From positions 100,104-164,103 of the forward strand of contig CANOTO010000001.1 in assembly GCA_947570215.1 (NCBI GenBank): a stretch of 64,000 bases of DNA, read 5' to 3'. The position numbers and the translations under genes were made by a program. Position 1 is the stretch's first letter, and the number at the start of each line of letters is the position of its first letter. The stretch is from an uncultured Clostridia bacterium (GTDB lineage: Bacteria > Bacillota > Clostridia > Christensenellales > CAG-314). Shown piece after piece: positions 1 to 8,675 of the stretch. The notes under the pieces were generated by a model. The model had not been told where the DNA came from. It did not search any database and saw nothing but the letters and a program-made list of their open reading frames with translations.

Positions 1-1739
1 AAATCCTTCGAAACTACGTCGGAGTACTGAGTGTCTATATACTTATAAAGCTCGTACGCAGGCTTCGGCTCACGATTGATGTCCAATAAACCGAATCGGG
101 TATGTCCGGCCAGTTCGTTTTTGTGGTCGAATAGCCGATAGTAACAAAATGCTTTGACAGTATCTAACTGCGACAGTTTGTACCAAATAGCAGCGATACA
201 TCCCGCTTGATTATTTTTGTCTTGTTCGTCGTCGTCAAAACTGGAAACGCCTTGTTCCGTCAAATAAACATTGCGCGTTTTGCCGTTTACCTTCATTTTG
301 TCTTGCTTTAAGAATTGGTCTATCAGTTCTATATTGGAAAACGTTATTTTGCCCGATGTTTCGAAATCGTTAGTCATTCCGCCGCCCAAGCCCGTTATGG
401 CGCTGATAGGCTTTTTGCCGTTAATCGTATCGTTATAAAAAACTTCGGACAACGCCAATCCGTAGGTATAGCAGTGAGGAGCAATTCCCCAATCGTAATC
501 GCCTTCCAATTTGGTTTTTACGTTTAACCACTCTACCATAGCCTTGGGTGCGTAAGACGACACCTTGTCGTCAAGCTCGGAGTAGCCACGATTAGCCCAA
601 GACTGCGTAATAGGCATGCATACGGTTATATCCTTGTGGTATTTTTTTAGCGACAAATTAGATAAACGAAGCAACCGCGAATACTCTTCCATATAAACGT
701 CGAGTGACGCGTGCTTTTCGGATATTCTGTTGTAGTCGCGAGCGTAATCGATTTCGTTGCCTATTACGAAATTAGCTATATAGCCGTTAGGCAATCCGTT
801 CAAAGAATATCTTTCCGCAAAGAATTCCATCATTGCAACGAAGTATTCGAATCCGTATCTATTGGAAGTGTTAAGCCCCACTAACGGCGGAACACCTTGT
901 CCGCTGACAGCCATAGTAGCCCACGGCAAATACGTCATTTTGGCGGGGAAGGTTTCGGATTGCTCCGAGATATTGTTATTAGTCGCATAAATTATACCCG
1001 TAATATGCGCTCCCGCAGAGTAATAGCCCCTTACGTTGTTGTCGTAAGCATCCACCTTGGACTTGCGGAAGTAAAACGTCTTACCGTTAGAATCGAACGC
1101 ATACGCATCGTCGGGATGCGCGAGCGGTATTTCTTCGCCGTCTTCATCAATAAGCTCGTTAGGATAAATAAAATCGGTGATATCCAAATTGATTGCCGTA
1201 TAAGAACAATTAAGATCTTTGTAATAATCCAAATTTTCACCGAGTATACCTTTTTTGGACTTTATATCGAATTGCGGAACGGCAGCGGATACGGGATCGA
1301 TTTGCGTAGCATAAATAGGTCCACGCAACACCTTGCCGTCGTGAACCACATAGTATTTGCAATATAATCTGTCGAAGCCGTCGACATATCTGCTTATTTC
1401 GACGACGCTTTCGGTGCCCAATTTATAGTCGCCGATGAACGTCGATTCGTCGCTCGCCGACAATTTGTCGGCAGACAAACCGTAAAGCTGTTGTTCGCCT
1501 TCGATATATTCGTATGCTTTGACCGCCGCAACTTTAACAGTTGCGTTGCCCACTTCGCTTTCGACGCTGTTCAATTCTACTCGGATTTTATCCGAAGTAA
1601 CGAAAACCTGCATCGATATTTTTTCTTGCGTGATACCGCCGATAACAGTATTTTCATCCATATCCACGCAAGCTACCAATACGGACGAAGCGAGCACGAA
1701 TACGAATAAAAACGTTAAAATCCGTAATAAACGTTTCAT
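1..1739 (-). CDS. Secreted glycoside-hydrolase-like lipoprotein, DUF5722 type (3' end outside window)
   Basis: About 579 codons are visible, read leftwards from an ATG at 1739; the C-terminus lies beyond base 1. A GGGAG ribosome site lies 10 bases upstream. The N-terminus is a lipoprotein signal: basic MKRLLR, a hydrophobic stretch and the lipobox LVAC near residue 28. The later half resembles DUF5722 proteins, a TIM-barrel family allied to glycoside hydrolases. It has FVIGNEID with a Glu near residue 329 and LTEQG with a Glu near residue 495, spaced like the acid/base and nucleophile of clan GH-A. Around them are the family-like strings YDWGIAPHCY and KAFCYYRLFD. I infer an extracellular, membrane-anchored glycan-degrading enzyme. 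The substrate cannot be read from the sequence. The family call is from memory of the motif pattern. Confidence 0.7.
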   Translation of the reverse strand, partial: MKRLLRILTFLFVFVLASSVLVACVDMDENTVIGGITQEKISMQVFVTSDKIRVELNSVESEVGNATVKVAAVKAYEYIEGEQQLYGLSADKLSASDESTFIGDYKLGTESVVEISRYVDGFDRLYCKYYVVHDGKVLRGPIYATQIDPVSAAVPQFDIKSKKGILGENLDYYKDLNCSYTAINLDITDFIYPNELIDEDGEEIPLAHPDDAYAFDSNGKTFYFRKSKVDAYDNNVRGYYSAGAHITGIIYATNNNISEQSETFPAKMTYLPWATMAVSGQGVPPLVGLNTSNRYGFEYFVAMMEFFAERYSLNGLPNGYIANFVIGNEIDYARDYNRISEKHASLDVYMEEYSRLLRLSNLSLKKYHKDITVCMPITQSWANRGYSELDDKVSSYAPKAMVEWLNVKTKLEGDYDWGIAPHCYTYGLALSEVFYNDTINGKKPISAITGLGGGMTNDFETSGKITFSNIELIDQFLKQDKMKVNGKTRNVYLTEQGVSSFDDDEQDKNNQAGCIAAIWYKLSQLDTVKAFCYYRLFDHKNELAGHTRFGLLDINREPKPAYELYKYIDTQYSDVVSKD

Positions 1740-2100
1740 TTTGCAGCATTCTCCCGATATGAAATATCTGTTAGTATTTGAAATCCGCCGATTTATTATT
1801 ACAGCTTCTCAAAGCCGCCATTCTCAATCAATTGCGGGCTATTTCAAATGTCTATACTTTTAAGTATTTTGAGTATACCCCCCCCCGCGTTCAAAAGTCA
1901 AGCATTTAGTCAATGTTTGTCGATATTACGTAAGCGATTCGGCGAGAATTTTTACTTTTTAACGTTTTGGGCACATTCGATTAATATCGGGAATTTAACA
2001 AAAACCATAACTTTAACGATTAAGGCAGGTCGCTCACAAAACAAAACCGCGTGTAATCAAGCGTGGCTAATCGCGTTAGATTAAAAATTATTAAACGAAA
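1740..2100. other. Intergenic leader region of the DUF5722 gene, no gene seen
   Basis: No credible coding sequence lies here; the short open frames have no ribosome site and no protein-like composition. The region holds the upstream leader of the lipoprotein gene read to the left, including a run of nine C at 1878-1886. The right end abuts the rubrerythrin terminator. Confidence 0.5.
1878..1886. repeat. C9 homopolymer tract upstream of a lipoprotein gene
   Basis: Nine consecutive C (nine G on the transcribed strand), about 140 bases upstream of the lipoprotein start at 1739. It is followed by GCG, as is the other C9 tract at 13107-13115, which also precedes a lipoprotein gene. A tract this long is prone to slippage. 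A regulatory role is an inference. Confidence 0.6.
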
Positions 2101-2131
2101 AACCCGCAAGGAACACTTTTCCCTGCGGGTT
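2101..2131 (-). terminator. Intrinsic terminator of the perR-rubredoxin-rubrerythrin unit
   Basis: Inverted repeat AACCCGCA...TGCGGGTT with a loop of about 15 bases, just past the rubrerythrin stop. On the minus strand it is followed by a T-rich run. Confidence 0.8.
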
Positions 2132-2157
2132 ATATTTATAATAGTATTTAACTTACG

Positions 2158-2700
2158 TTATTTTTTGAAATAACGGTTATACAGTCCTTCGAACGCTTTG
2201 CCGTGACGCGCTTCGTCGCGAGCCATTTCGTGAACGGTGTCGTGAATAGCGTCCAAGCCCAAAGCCTTGGCGCGTTTTGCAAGGTCCGTCTTGCCCATTG
2301 TCGCGCCGTTTTCCGCTTCGATACGCATAGCAAGGTTCTTAGCGGTGCTGTCGGTAACCACTTCGCCGAGCAGTTCGGCAAATTTGGCAGCGTGTTCCGC
2401 TTCTTCGTAAGCGGCTTTTTCCCAATAAAGTCCTATTTCGGGGTAACCTTCGCGGTGAGCTACGCGAGCCATAGCAAGGTACATACCTACTTCGCTGCAT
2501 TCGCCGTTGAAGTTAGCGCGCAAATCGTCAATTATATCTTGCGGAACGCCTTGAGCCACTCCCACTACGTGTTCCGCAGCCCACGAGAGCTCTCCCGCCT
2601 GCGCTATAAACTTTTCCTTGGGAGCCTTACATTGGGGACATTTTTCCGGCGCTTCGTTTCCTTCGTGAACGTAACCGCATACCGAACAAACAAATTTCAT
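2158..2700 (-). CDS. Reverse-type rubrerythrin (NADH peroxidase component)
   Basis: 180 residues. The N-terminus is a rubredoxin-like iron site ([10 protein letters not shown], then CPQCKAP). It is followed by a ferritin-like di-iron domain with ExxH-type motifs ([20 protein letters not shown]). This order, rubredoxin first, is that of the reverse rubrerythrins known from Clostridium, which reduce hydrogen peroxide with electrons from NADH through rubredoxin. It is a cytoplasmic enzyme for oxygen and peroxide stress in anaerobes. It is the last gene of a unit with the small rubredoxin 67 bases upstream and the PerR-like repressor before that, and ends at a clear terminator. Control by PerR is inferred from this arrangement. 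Confidence 0.9.
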   Translation of the reverse strand: MKFVCSVCGYVHEGNEAPEKCPQCKAPKEKFIAQAGELSWAAEHVVGVAQGVPQDIIDDLRANFNGECSEVGMYLAMARVAHREGYPEIGLYWEKAAYEEAEHAAKFAELLGEVVTDSTAKNLAMRIEAENGATMGKTDLAKRAKALGLDAIHDTVHEMARDEARHGKAFEGLYNRYFKK

Positions 2701-2767
2701 TTTTATTATCTCCTATATTTAATAATTTTCGTCGAATTTTACTTTCCGACGGCGAAAGTAATATAAA

Positions 2768-2881
2768 TTATTCTTCTTCCAATTCGAACTCGTCGCTGCC
2801 TACTCCGCAAAGAGGACAGATTTCCGGAGCCTCGTCGCCTTCGTGAACGTAACCGCATACTTTGCAAATCCATTTTTTCAT
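2768..2881 (-). CDS. Small rubredoxin-like iron protein (37 residues)
   Basis: Translates from an ATG at 2881 as a 37-residue protein. It has a [10 protein letters not shown] motif and a second CPLCG knuckle, followed by an acidic tail ending in four Glu-rich residues. The four cysteines fit one rubredoxin-type iron site. An AAGGAG ribosome site sits about 10 bases upstream. Its first half is nearly the same as the rubredoxin domain of the neighbouring rubrerythrin (CGYVHEG, then EAPE and CP.C), so one may derive from the other. Standard rubredoxins are about 53 residues, so this is a minimal form. It is probably an electron donor to the rubrerythrin. It lies 13 bases after perR. Confidence 0.85.
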   Translation of the reverse strand: MKKWICKVCGYVHEGDEAPEICPLCGVGSDEFELEEE

Positions 2882-2894
2882 TCGTATATTCTCC

Positions 2895-3260
2895 TTATTT
2901 GTTTTTTTTACGACACTCGTCGCAAATTCCGTATAAAGTTATCTCGCAACGCGTCACGCCTTCGACCGAACACGCAACCGAAACCGAGCCGCAGTCCACG
3001 TCCGTTATTCTTCCGCACCGCTCGCAGACCATATGTCCGTGCTCGCGCATATCGGCGTCAAACCGCTCGGCGTATCCTTCCACGCTTATGCGTTTTATCC
3101 TGCCCGAACTTACCAACTCGTTAAGATTACGGTATACCGTGGCAATACCGATATTAGGCTCCGTCTCGCGGGTTTTTGCGTATATCCACGCCGCATCGGG
3201 GTGAATGTCGGTATGATAAAGCGTACGATACACCGCTTCTCGCTGTTTGGAAAATCTCAT
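2895..3260 (-). CDS. perR: PerR-like peroxide-sensing repressor (Fur family)
   Basis: 121 residues from the ATG at 3260, chosen because AAGGA lies 9 bases upstream and the protein then starts MRFSKQREAVY as Fur proteins do. A longer TTG-initiated reading would run through the operator. It has a winged-helix N-terminal domain (TVYRNLNELVSSGRIKRI). The metal site contains RFDADMREHGHMVCERCG, where RFD matches the Asp that separates PerR from Fur, plus two Cys pairs (CERC, CDEC) for structural zinc. PerR represses peroxide-defence genes until its metal-bound histidines are oxidised. Here it heads the operon with rubredoxin and rubrerythrin. The site at 3286-3300 suggests autoregulation. Confidence 0.85.
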   Translation of the reverse strand: MRFSKQREAVYRTLYHTDIHPDAAWIYAKTRETEPNIGIATVYRNLNELVSSGRIKRISVEGYAERFDADMREHGHMVCERCGRITDVDCGSVSVACSVEGVTRCEITLYGICDECRKKNK

Positions 3261-3285
3261 TGCGTTTAATCCTTGTATAATTATA

Positions 3286-3300
3286 TGATAATCTTTATCA
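3286..3300. promoter_or_regulatory. Fur/Per-box operator upstream of perR
   Basis: TGATAATCTTTATCA is a 7-1-7 palindrome. It differs by one base from the Fur-box core TGATAATnATTATCA and shares the layout of the Per box TTATAATnATTATAA. It lies 25-40 bases upstream of the perR start, where a repressor would block transcription. Confidence 0.75.
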
Positions 3301-3419
3301 TTTATTTTGTCAAGCAAAATATTGTATAAAAAAATTATTTTTATGTCATACGCAGTTTAGCCTCAGCGACGGAGCATGAAACGCTTGCAAAAACGGGAAG
3401 TTAGATATAAAATATTATT

Positions 3420-4142
3420 ATGAACATCCAACAGCTGCTGTCGCCCTTCCGCAGGGCGGTAAACGATTACAAAATGATTGACGACGGCGATAAAATCGCC
3501 GTAGGCGTAAGCGGCGGTAAGGACAGCCTTACGCTATTGACACTTATGCGCGCATATCAACGCTACTTCGACTGCAAATTCGACCTTATGGCTGTGACGG
3601 TAGATATGGGATTTGTTCCCAACGCATATCGGCCCGTACAAAAATACTGCGACGAACTTGGAGTCGAATACCGCATTGTAAAGACGGACATAGCCGAAAT
3701 AGTATTCGACGTGCGCAAGGAGAAAAACCCGTGCAGTCTGTGCGCGAAAATGCGGCGCGGCGCGTTAAATAACGAAATTACAAGCAACGGCTACAACAAG
3801 CTTGCATTGGGACACCACCTTGACGACGTTGTGGAAACCTTTATGCTCAGCTTATTTTACGAAGGAAGGCTGAGCACTATGCAGCCCAAGTCCTTTATGT
3901 CCCGAAGCGGCGTCACATTGATTCGACCGATGATTTACCTTTCGGAGAAGGACATATCGGGAATAGTTAAAGCATTGCCCGTCGTTCATAACCCGTGCCC
4001 CGCAAACAAGCATACCGAACGGGAAGGCATGAAAAAGCTGCTGGCGGAGCTGTCGGGAAAATACCCCGACATTAGCGAAAAGTTTGCAAACGCCATAATG
4101 CATCCCGAAAGATATAATCTGTGGAATAACTTAGAACGATAA
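3420..4142 (+). CDS. TtcA-family tRNA thiolation enzyme (PP-loop ATPase)
   Basis: 240 residues. The PP-loop SGGKDS is at residues 31-36. A PCSLC cysteine pair near residue 105 is followed by KMRRG, then GHHLDDVVETFML and a third cysteine in NPCPANKHTEREG. This pattern is that of the TtcA group, which adenylates a tRNA base (cytidine 32 in Escherichia coli) and transfers sulfur using a cysteine-ligated iron-sulfur cluster. TilS lacks these cysteines. The exact target base in this organism is unknown. The ribosome site is weak, but the start gives the usual family N-terminus (LLSPFRRAVNDYKMIDDGDK). Confidence 0.8.
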   Translation: MNIQQLLSPFRRAVNDYKMIDDGDKIAVGVSGGKDSLTLLTLMRAYQRYFDCKFDLMAVTVDMGFVPNAYRPVQKYCDELGVEYRIVKTDIAEIVFDVRKEKNPCSLCAKMRRGALNNEITSNGYNKLALGHHLDDVVETFMLSLFYEGRLSTMQPKSFMSRSGVTLIRPMIYLSEKDISGIVKALPVVHNPCPANKHTEREGMKKLLAELSGKYPDISEKFANAIMHPERYNLWNNLER

Positions 4143-4311
4143 TTTTGAAACAGTCCAATGCAGCCACTCGCAAAACGGCAGAAATAACGTGACCGCGGGA
4201 AAATAAAGCGGTTTTGATAACAAAACGAAAGTCAGGATAAATAAAGGCGAAAATTGTCATAAAAACGCGCAATCCGACGTTTAATATACTAATTAACCGT
4301 CGGAGAAATGA

Positions 4312-4566
4312 ATGAAAGACTACATTACGGAACGCGTAACGGACATTGCAAATTACCTTCTGCAAAACAAATGCACGGTAAGAGAAGTCGCCGACATTTA
4401 CTGCGTAAGCAAATCCACCGCGCACAAAGACCTAAACAAAAGGTTAAAGGAAATCGACGGAGAATTGTTCGAAAAAGTTGCGGAAATTTTGCAACAAAAC
4501 TGGGACGAACGCTATCTTCGCGGCGGCGAAGCAACCAAACTAAAATACAAAAAAGAAGCCGAATAG
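4312..4566 (+). CDS. spoIIID: Sporulation transcription factor SpoIIID
   Basis: 84 residues, matching SpoIIID over its whole length: MKDYITERV, then VREVADIYCVSKSTAHKDLNKRL as the helix-turn-helix, then LNQNWDERYLRGGEATKLKY-like text. SpoIIID acts in the mother cell after engulfment, repressing early and activating later sporulation genes. A GGAGAA ribosome site precedes the start. It marks the organism as a spore former or of recent spore-forming descent. A terminator follows at 4616. Confidence 0.95.
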   Translation: MKDYITERVTDIANYLLQNKCTVREVADIYCVSKSTAHKDLNKRLKEIDGELFEKVAEILQQNWDERYLRGGEATKLKYKKEAE

Positions 4567-4615
4567 GTTTCTTTTTTTTAATGCATAACGAATACTGCTC
4601 AATGTGCAATTAAAA

Positions 4616-4646
4616 AAGCCCGTTTGTCAACGGGCTTGCGTTTTTT
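4616..4646 (+). terminator. Intrinsic terminator after spoIIID
   Basis: AAGCCCG / CGGGCTT stem at 4616-4637 with a short loop, then a six-T run at 4641-4646. An A-run on the left side means it could also stop leftward transcription from the DUF2804 gene. Confidence 0.85.
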
Positions 4647-4790
4647 AAGAAGTGACGGATATCTTACAGACGGAGCCGAGTGCGAGCATGTTCATATACC
4701 GAGTCAAATCGATTGCCGCAGTGCGGCGTTGGTTGCAAGGCGAAAGCAAGGGCTGCGCCCACAGCTTAAAATACGTAAGGCACAAGCCAC

Positions 4791-5795
4791 TCACCAACGA
4801 TTCTTTGCGTGTTCGCAAAACGCTACAAAAGGCGGAACGTACAGCCGCTGTCCGTCGTCCAACACCACGTAGCCGCACCACAGCCCGAAACGCTGATGAC
4901 AGCTATTGTTGACGATAACCGCCTTGGTTGCCGTAAAATTATCGTACAGCATTTCCACGTCGAATACGAACCTGCCGTCTTCGTCCGTATAGCGGTAGTC
5001 GTCGCCGATACGCATTTCGTTAACCTTGCCCAACTTGTACGCCTTGTTATCGAAGAAAAACATATTTTCGGTAGCGTTGGAGGTGTCTCCGAAACCCCAA
5101 CCTATGTTAAAGCCGAAGTGTTTGCCGTCCACCACCGTGCCGCCGTTGCCCCACACCCAGCGGTGAGAATACGGCCACACGCCGCGCCCCCAATCCAGCA
5201 AGCCGAAGCCGTTATGTATTTCGTAGGACATATCGTCTATGCGACAGCGACCGTTGACGACGAAACAGTTTTCCTTATAATTGAGGTACCATTGACGTTT
5301 TTTTGCAAAGGGAGTGGCTATGACCATCTTATCCTTGGATACGGAACAGTTGGTAAGCATTACGTCGATTTCCGCCTTTAATTGCTTTTTGCCCACCGAC
5401 GTTAACGACAGACGGCGTTCCTTGTCCGTAGTTTCGAATTGACACAGCAAATTATCGGAAAAAAACTGTAATTTGTTGGGAGCTTCAGGATTTTGCGGCA
5501 TCTTGTCGGCGAAAACGTTGTTAAACATAATCTGCCTGCCTACGGTTTTACGCTTGCCTGTATCAAGGTCGATAAGCGTCGCCGAAACGGACGACGCATA
5601 TGAGATATGTCCCATAGTTATTTGCAGCACAATATGCCCGAAATGAATTTGGTAAAAATCCCATTCTTTAAGACGCAGCGGGGCGCATTTCACCTTGCTT
5701 CGGTCGTAAGCGTACAGCATATGTTTGGCATACCCCGGGTTTGCCAAGGTTCCGTTTTTGTTAAGTAGCTTTTGCTTCGATGTTATCTCGTTCAT
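4791..5795 (-). CDS. DUF2804 family protein
   Basis: 334 residues. The conserved family string is GLLDWGRGVWPY around residues 199-210, followed by HRWVWGNGG and FGFNIGWGFGD. The protein is rich in aromatic residues and predicted beta strands, with no signal peptide or membrane segment. DUF2804 has no established function; its fold is thought to resemble lipocalin-like hydroxysteroid or phytoene-type hydratases, which I cannot confirm here. It starts 4 bases after the stop of the upstream BI-1 gene with no ribosome site of its own, so it is probably translationally coupled. The 140 bases beyond its stop hold no recognised gene. Confidence 0.85.
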   Translation of the reverse strand: MNEITSKQKLLNKNGTLANPGYAKHMLYAYDRSKVKCAPLRLKEWDFYQIHFGHIVLQITMGHISYASSVSATLIDLDTGKRKTVGRQIMFNNVFADKMPQNPEAPNKLQFFSDNLLCQFETTDKERRLSLTSVGKKQLKAEIDVMLTNCSVSKDKMVIATPFAKKRQWYLNYKENCFVVNGRCRIDDMSYEIHNGFGLLDWGRGVWPYSHRWVWGNGGTVVDGKHFGFNIGWGFGDTSNATENMFFFDNKAYKLGKVNEMRIGDDYRYTDEDGRFVFDVEMLYDNFTATKAVIVNNSCHQRFGLWCGYVVLDDGQRLYVPPFVAFCEHAKNRW

Positions 5796-5799
5796 AAGT

Positions 5800-6582
5800 T
5801 TAATTTTTGTTTCTTTGGAATAGCATTACAAAACGCAGCAGTAATTCCAAAATCTCTACGTACAGGTAAACCAACGTGGTCACCAGCGAAAAGGCTACGC
5901 ACCACTCGTATTTTTTGTCAGCGCCGCTTTTTACCAAGTGGTCGATATTCTGCAAATCCCAAGTGAGCATTATCGTCGCCCAAATTATGCATACGGCAGA
6001 CACGACAAGCTGAATCCACCACAAGGCGGAAAAGTCGCCGAATATACCCGTAAAGGACAGCAGCCATACCACAAGTTCCAATGCCATAAGGCTGAAAAAC
6101 GCGACCATAATTCCGCGCATAAACTTACTGCTTATTCGCACTTCCAGCAGTCTATTTACGGCGAGAGAGATAAGAAACACTATCGACGTCCCCAATAACG
6201 CGGCGAAAGCGATACCGGGGTAAAACATATCCACCAACAGCCCCAAGCATCCCAACAGTCCGCCCTGCAACACGGAATAGATTATTCCCAATACCTTTGC
6301 GGTAGTCGGCGCAAAGGCTATAACAATGGACATAACTATAAGCGGAAGCGTGCATACCGCCGCGGCTATGCCGACTGCCGTAAGAGCTCCTATCGGGTCG
6401 CTTTTCAACGCCCACGGTAATACGACAAGCTCCGTAACTACCGCGCAAATAATAGTCAGAAACGCAAATAACGTCGCCTTGCCGTAAACGCCCTTGTACG
6501 TTGCGGGTTGAATTTCTATGCTCATTTCCCCGCGGTTGGTTTTGGCTATCAACCGTCTTACGGACGGATTGCCCATTCTCAT
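5800..6582 (-). CDS. Bax inhibitor-1/YccA-family membrane protein
   Basis: 260 residues with about seven hydrophobic segments and the N-terminal string MGNPSVRR typical of the bacterial YccA/YbhL-like BI-1 group. Eukaryotic BI-1 and B. subtilis YetJ are calcium-leak channels or modulators; the role in this branch is not settled. The AAGGAG site 7 bases before the first ATG supports the start at 6582. It is followed almost immediately by the DUF2804 gene, so the two form a pair. Confidence 0.85.
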   Translation of the reverse strand: MRMGNPSVRRLIAKTNRGEMSIEIQPATYKGVYGKATLFAFLTIICAVVTELVVLPWALKSDPIGALTAVGIAAAVCTLPLIVMSIVIAFAPTTAKVLGIIYSVLQGGLLGCLGLLVDMFYPGIAFAALLGTSIVFLISLAVNRLLEVRISSKFMRGIMVAFFSLMALELVVWLLSFTGIFGDFSALWWIQLVVSAVCIIWATIMLTWDLQNIDHLVKSGADKKYEWCVAFSLVTTLVYLYVEILELLLRFVMLFQRNKN

Positions 6583-6892
6583 ATTAACGCTCCTTCACGT
6601 CGGATACCCGACGTAGTTATTTTACCATATTATACGAATAATTGCAATACTATTCTATGCATCGAATTTGAGCGGTACGTATTGCGTTTTACATGTAAAA
6701 TTATTCGCTTTTTGCACTTTTTTACTCTTTATTTATATTATTTTACTCCGCATTGATTAAAACAAGTTGAAAAACGGAAACGCGTTCGCGCGCTTCCGTT
6801 CTACACCGTATATGCATACGGTCTAACTTACTAACGTCGTTGTAGGAGTTATCGGCATAGCTCAAGTTTGACTGTATTTGTTTGTTACTTGC
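6583..6892. other. Intergenic region between divergent BI-1 and glyS genes
   Basis: AT-rich, with no gene seen. It contains a short inverted repeat CCGTAT/ATACGG at 6807-6822. The glyS promoter begins at its right edge. Confidence 0.5.
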
Positions 6893-6921
6893 TTGACAAA
6901 AACGCGGTAAAAAATTAGAAT
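6893..6921 (+). promoter_or_regulatory. Sigma-A-type promoter for glyS
   Basis: TTGACA at 6893-6898 and TAGAAT at 6916-6921 with a 17-base spacer. It predicts a leader of about 135 bases before the glyS start at 7063. Confidence 0.85.
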
Positions 6922-6962
6922 ATGAATACGAAACGGAAAACGAGCGGCAAACGTCGGCAAAG

Positions 6963-6988
6963 TATGCCGATATGCGCAAATCGGCATA
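6963..6988 (+). promoter_or_regulatory. Perfect hairpin in the glyS leader
   Basis: TATGCCGAT and ATCGGCATA form a perfect 9-bp stem with an 8-base loop, about 75 bases before the start codon. No T-run follows, so it is not a terminator. No T-box sequence is present. Its function is unknown. Confidence 0.5.
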
Positions 6989-7062
6989 TCCGCAAGCGTT
7001 CGAATAAACGCGAAATTTAGATTCGGATATATTAGTTTAGAACAATATTCAGGAGATATATT

Positions 7063-8451
7063 ATGGCAGAAATTACTATGGAAAAGATTGTAAACCTTGC
7101 TAAAGGACGCGGATTCGTCTATCCGGGAAGCGAAATATACGGAGGACTCTCGAACTCGTGGGATTACGGTCCCTTGGGCGTTGAAATGAAAAACAACATA
7201 AAGCAGGTATGGTATAGGAAGTTCGTAAAGGAAAACCCCCTAAACGTAGGGTTGGATTCCGCAATTATTATGAACCCGAAAACTTGGGAAGCGACGGGAC
7301 ACTTGGCGGGATTCAGCGACCCGCTTATGGACTGTAAGGGCTGCAAAACGCGTTACCGTGCGGACAACTTAATAGAAGAATATCAAGCCAAGCACAAATT
7401 ACCCAATACCGTAGCGCAAATGTCCGACGAAGAAATGTCCCGATACATTGCCGAACACGAGATACATTGCCCCGTATGCGGCAAGTGCGACTTTACTCCT
7501 ATACGCAAATTCAACCTTATGTTCAAGACATTTATAGGCGTTACGGAAAACGCGACAAGCACGGTATACCTACGCCCCGAAACGGCGCAAGGTATATTCG
7601 TCAACTTCAAAAACGTATGCCGCACCACGCGCAGAAAAGTTCCCTTCGGCATAGGGCAAATAGGAAAATCCTTCCGCAACGAGATTACGCCGGGCAACTT
7701 TATCTTCCGCATACGCGAATTCGAGCAGATGGAATTGGAATTTTTCTGCAAGCCGGGTACCGACCTTGAATGGTTCGATTACTGGAAGAACTTTTGTAAA
7801 CAATGGCTGCTTGACCTTGGTATGAAGGAAGAAAACCTGCGGCTGCGCGACCACGACAAGGACGAGCTGTGTTTTTACAGCAAGGCGACGACGGACTTCG
7901 AAGTTAAGTTCCCCTTCGGTTGGGGAGAGCTGTGGGGAGTAGCGGACAGAACGGACTACGACCTTACACGCCACCAAGAAACGTCGGGGCAGCCCATGGA
8001 CTACACCGACCCGATAACGGGCGAAAAGTACGTGCCGTACGTTATAGAGCCGAGCTTGGGCGCGGACAGAGCGTTTCTTGCCTTCCTGTGCAATGCATAC
8101 GACGAAGAAACGGTAGGCGAAAACGATACGCGCGTTGTGCTGCATCTGCACCCCGAGCTTGCGCCCGTTAAAGCGTGCGTACTGCCGCTATCTAAAAAGT
8201 TAGGAGATAAATCTATCGAAATATACAACGACTTGCTTAAAGAATTCGCCTGCGAATACGACGAAGCTGGCAGCATAGGCAAGCGCTACCGCCGTCAGGA
8301 CGAAATAGGAACTCCGTTCTGCGTTACGGTAGACTTCGACACGGAACAAGACAACTGCGTAACGGTACGCGACCGCGACACAATGCAACAGGAACGCGTA
8401 CCCATTGCGGAGCTGAAAGAGTACCTGAAAAAGAGAATTTATATTTATTAA
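7063..8451 (+). CDS. glyS: Glycyl-tRNA synthetase, single-chain class II
   Basis: 462 residues, the usual length for the homodimeric bacterial and eukaryotic-like enzyme. It charges tRNA-Gly with glycine. Class II motifs are visible: [25 protein letters not shown] (motif 2), [15 protein letters not shown], and [13 protein letters not shown] near motif 3, then an anticodon-binding domain. The second zinc-finger-like CPVCGKC lies near residue 134, with an earlier CKGCK. It has a good AGGAG site and its own promoter, leader hairpin and terminator, so it is monocistronic. Confidence 0.95.
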   Translation: MAEITMEKIVNLAKGRGFVYPGSEIYGGLSNSWDYGPLGVEMKNNIKQVWYRKFVKENPLNVGLDSAIIMNPKTWEATGHLAGFSDPLMDCKGCKTRYRADNLIEEYQAKHKLPNTVAQMSDEEMSRYIAEHEIHCPVCGKCDFTPIRKFNLMFKTFIGVTENATSTVYLRPETAQGIFVNFKNVCRTTRRKVPFGIGQIGKSFRNEITPGNFIFRIREFEQMELEFFCKPGTDLEWFDYWKNFCKQWLLDLGMKEENLRLRDHDKDELCFYSKATTDFEVKFPFGWGELWGVADRTDYDLTRHQETSGQPMDYTDPITGEKYVPYVIEPSLGADRAFLAFLCNAYDEETVGENDTRVVLHLHPELAPVKACVLPLSKKLGDKSIEIYNDLLKEFACEYDEAGSIGKRYRRQDEIGTPFCVTVDFDTEQDNCVTVRDRDTMQQERVPIAELKEYLKKRIYIY

Positions 8452-8461
8452 AATAGTATTG

Positions 8462-8496
8462 AAATAGGCGGACGGTAAAATACCGACCGCCTATTT
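8462..8496 (+). terminator. Intrinsic terminator after glyS
   Basis: AAATAGGCGG and CCGCCTATTT form a 10-bp stem, extended inward by CGGT/ACCG pairing, with flanking T residues. Confidence 0.85.
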
Positions 8497-8571
8497 TATT
8501 TATAGAAAAGTTTTATTTCGCCTTTTCGAATTTACGATTTCTATTACGGCAATTATATCAAGCTTTTTTAA

Positions 8572-8600
8572 TTGCAAAAAAACTTGATTTTTAGTATAAT
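8572..8600 (+). promoter_or_regulatory. Candidate promoter for tex
   Basis: TATAAT at 8595-8600 with TTGCAA 17 bases upstream, four of six bases matching the -35 consensus. Confidence 0.55.
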
Positions 8601-8675
8601 AAAGCCGTTCGTATAGGCTGTAAAAAATGCCGACGGATTAGTGAGTTTTACAATAGCAGGAGTTTTTGCAAAATT

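Noticed and set aside
897..1367. Plus-strand open frames within the DUF5722 gene
   Set aside because: They are antisense shadows of the lipoprotein gene with no ribosome sites.
3261..3317. Longer PerR starting at 3317
   Set aside because: TTG start without ribosome site and it would run through the palindromic operator; the ATG at 3260 has a good site.
6583..7062. T-box riboswitch upstream of glyS
   Set aside because: The conserved AGGGTGGnACCGCG segment and specifier stem are absent, and there is no antiterminator/terminator pair.
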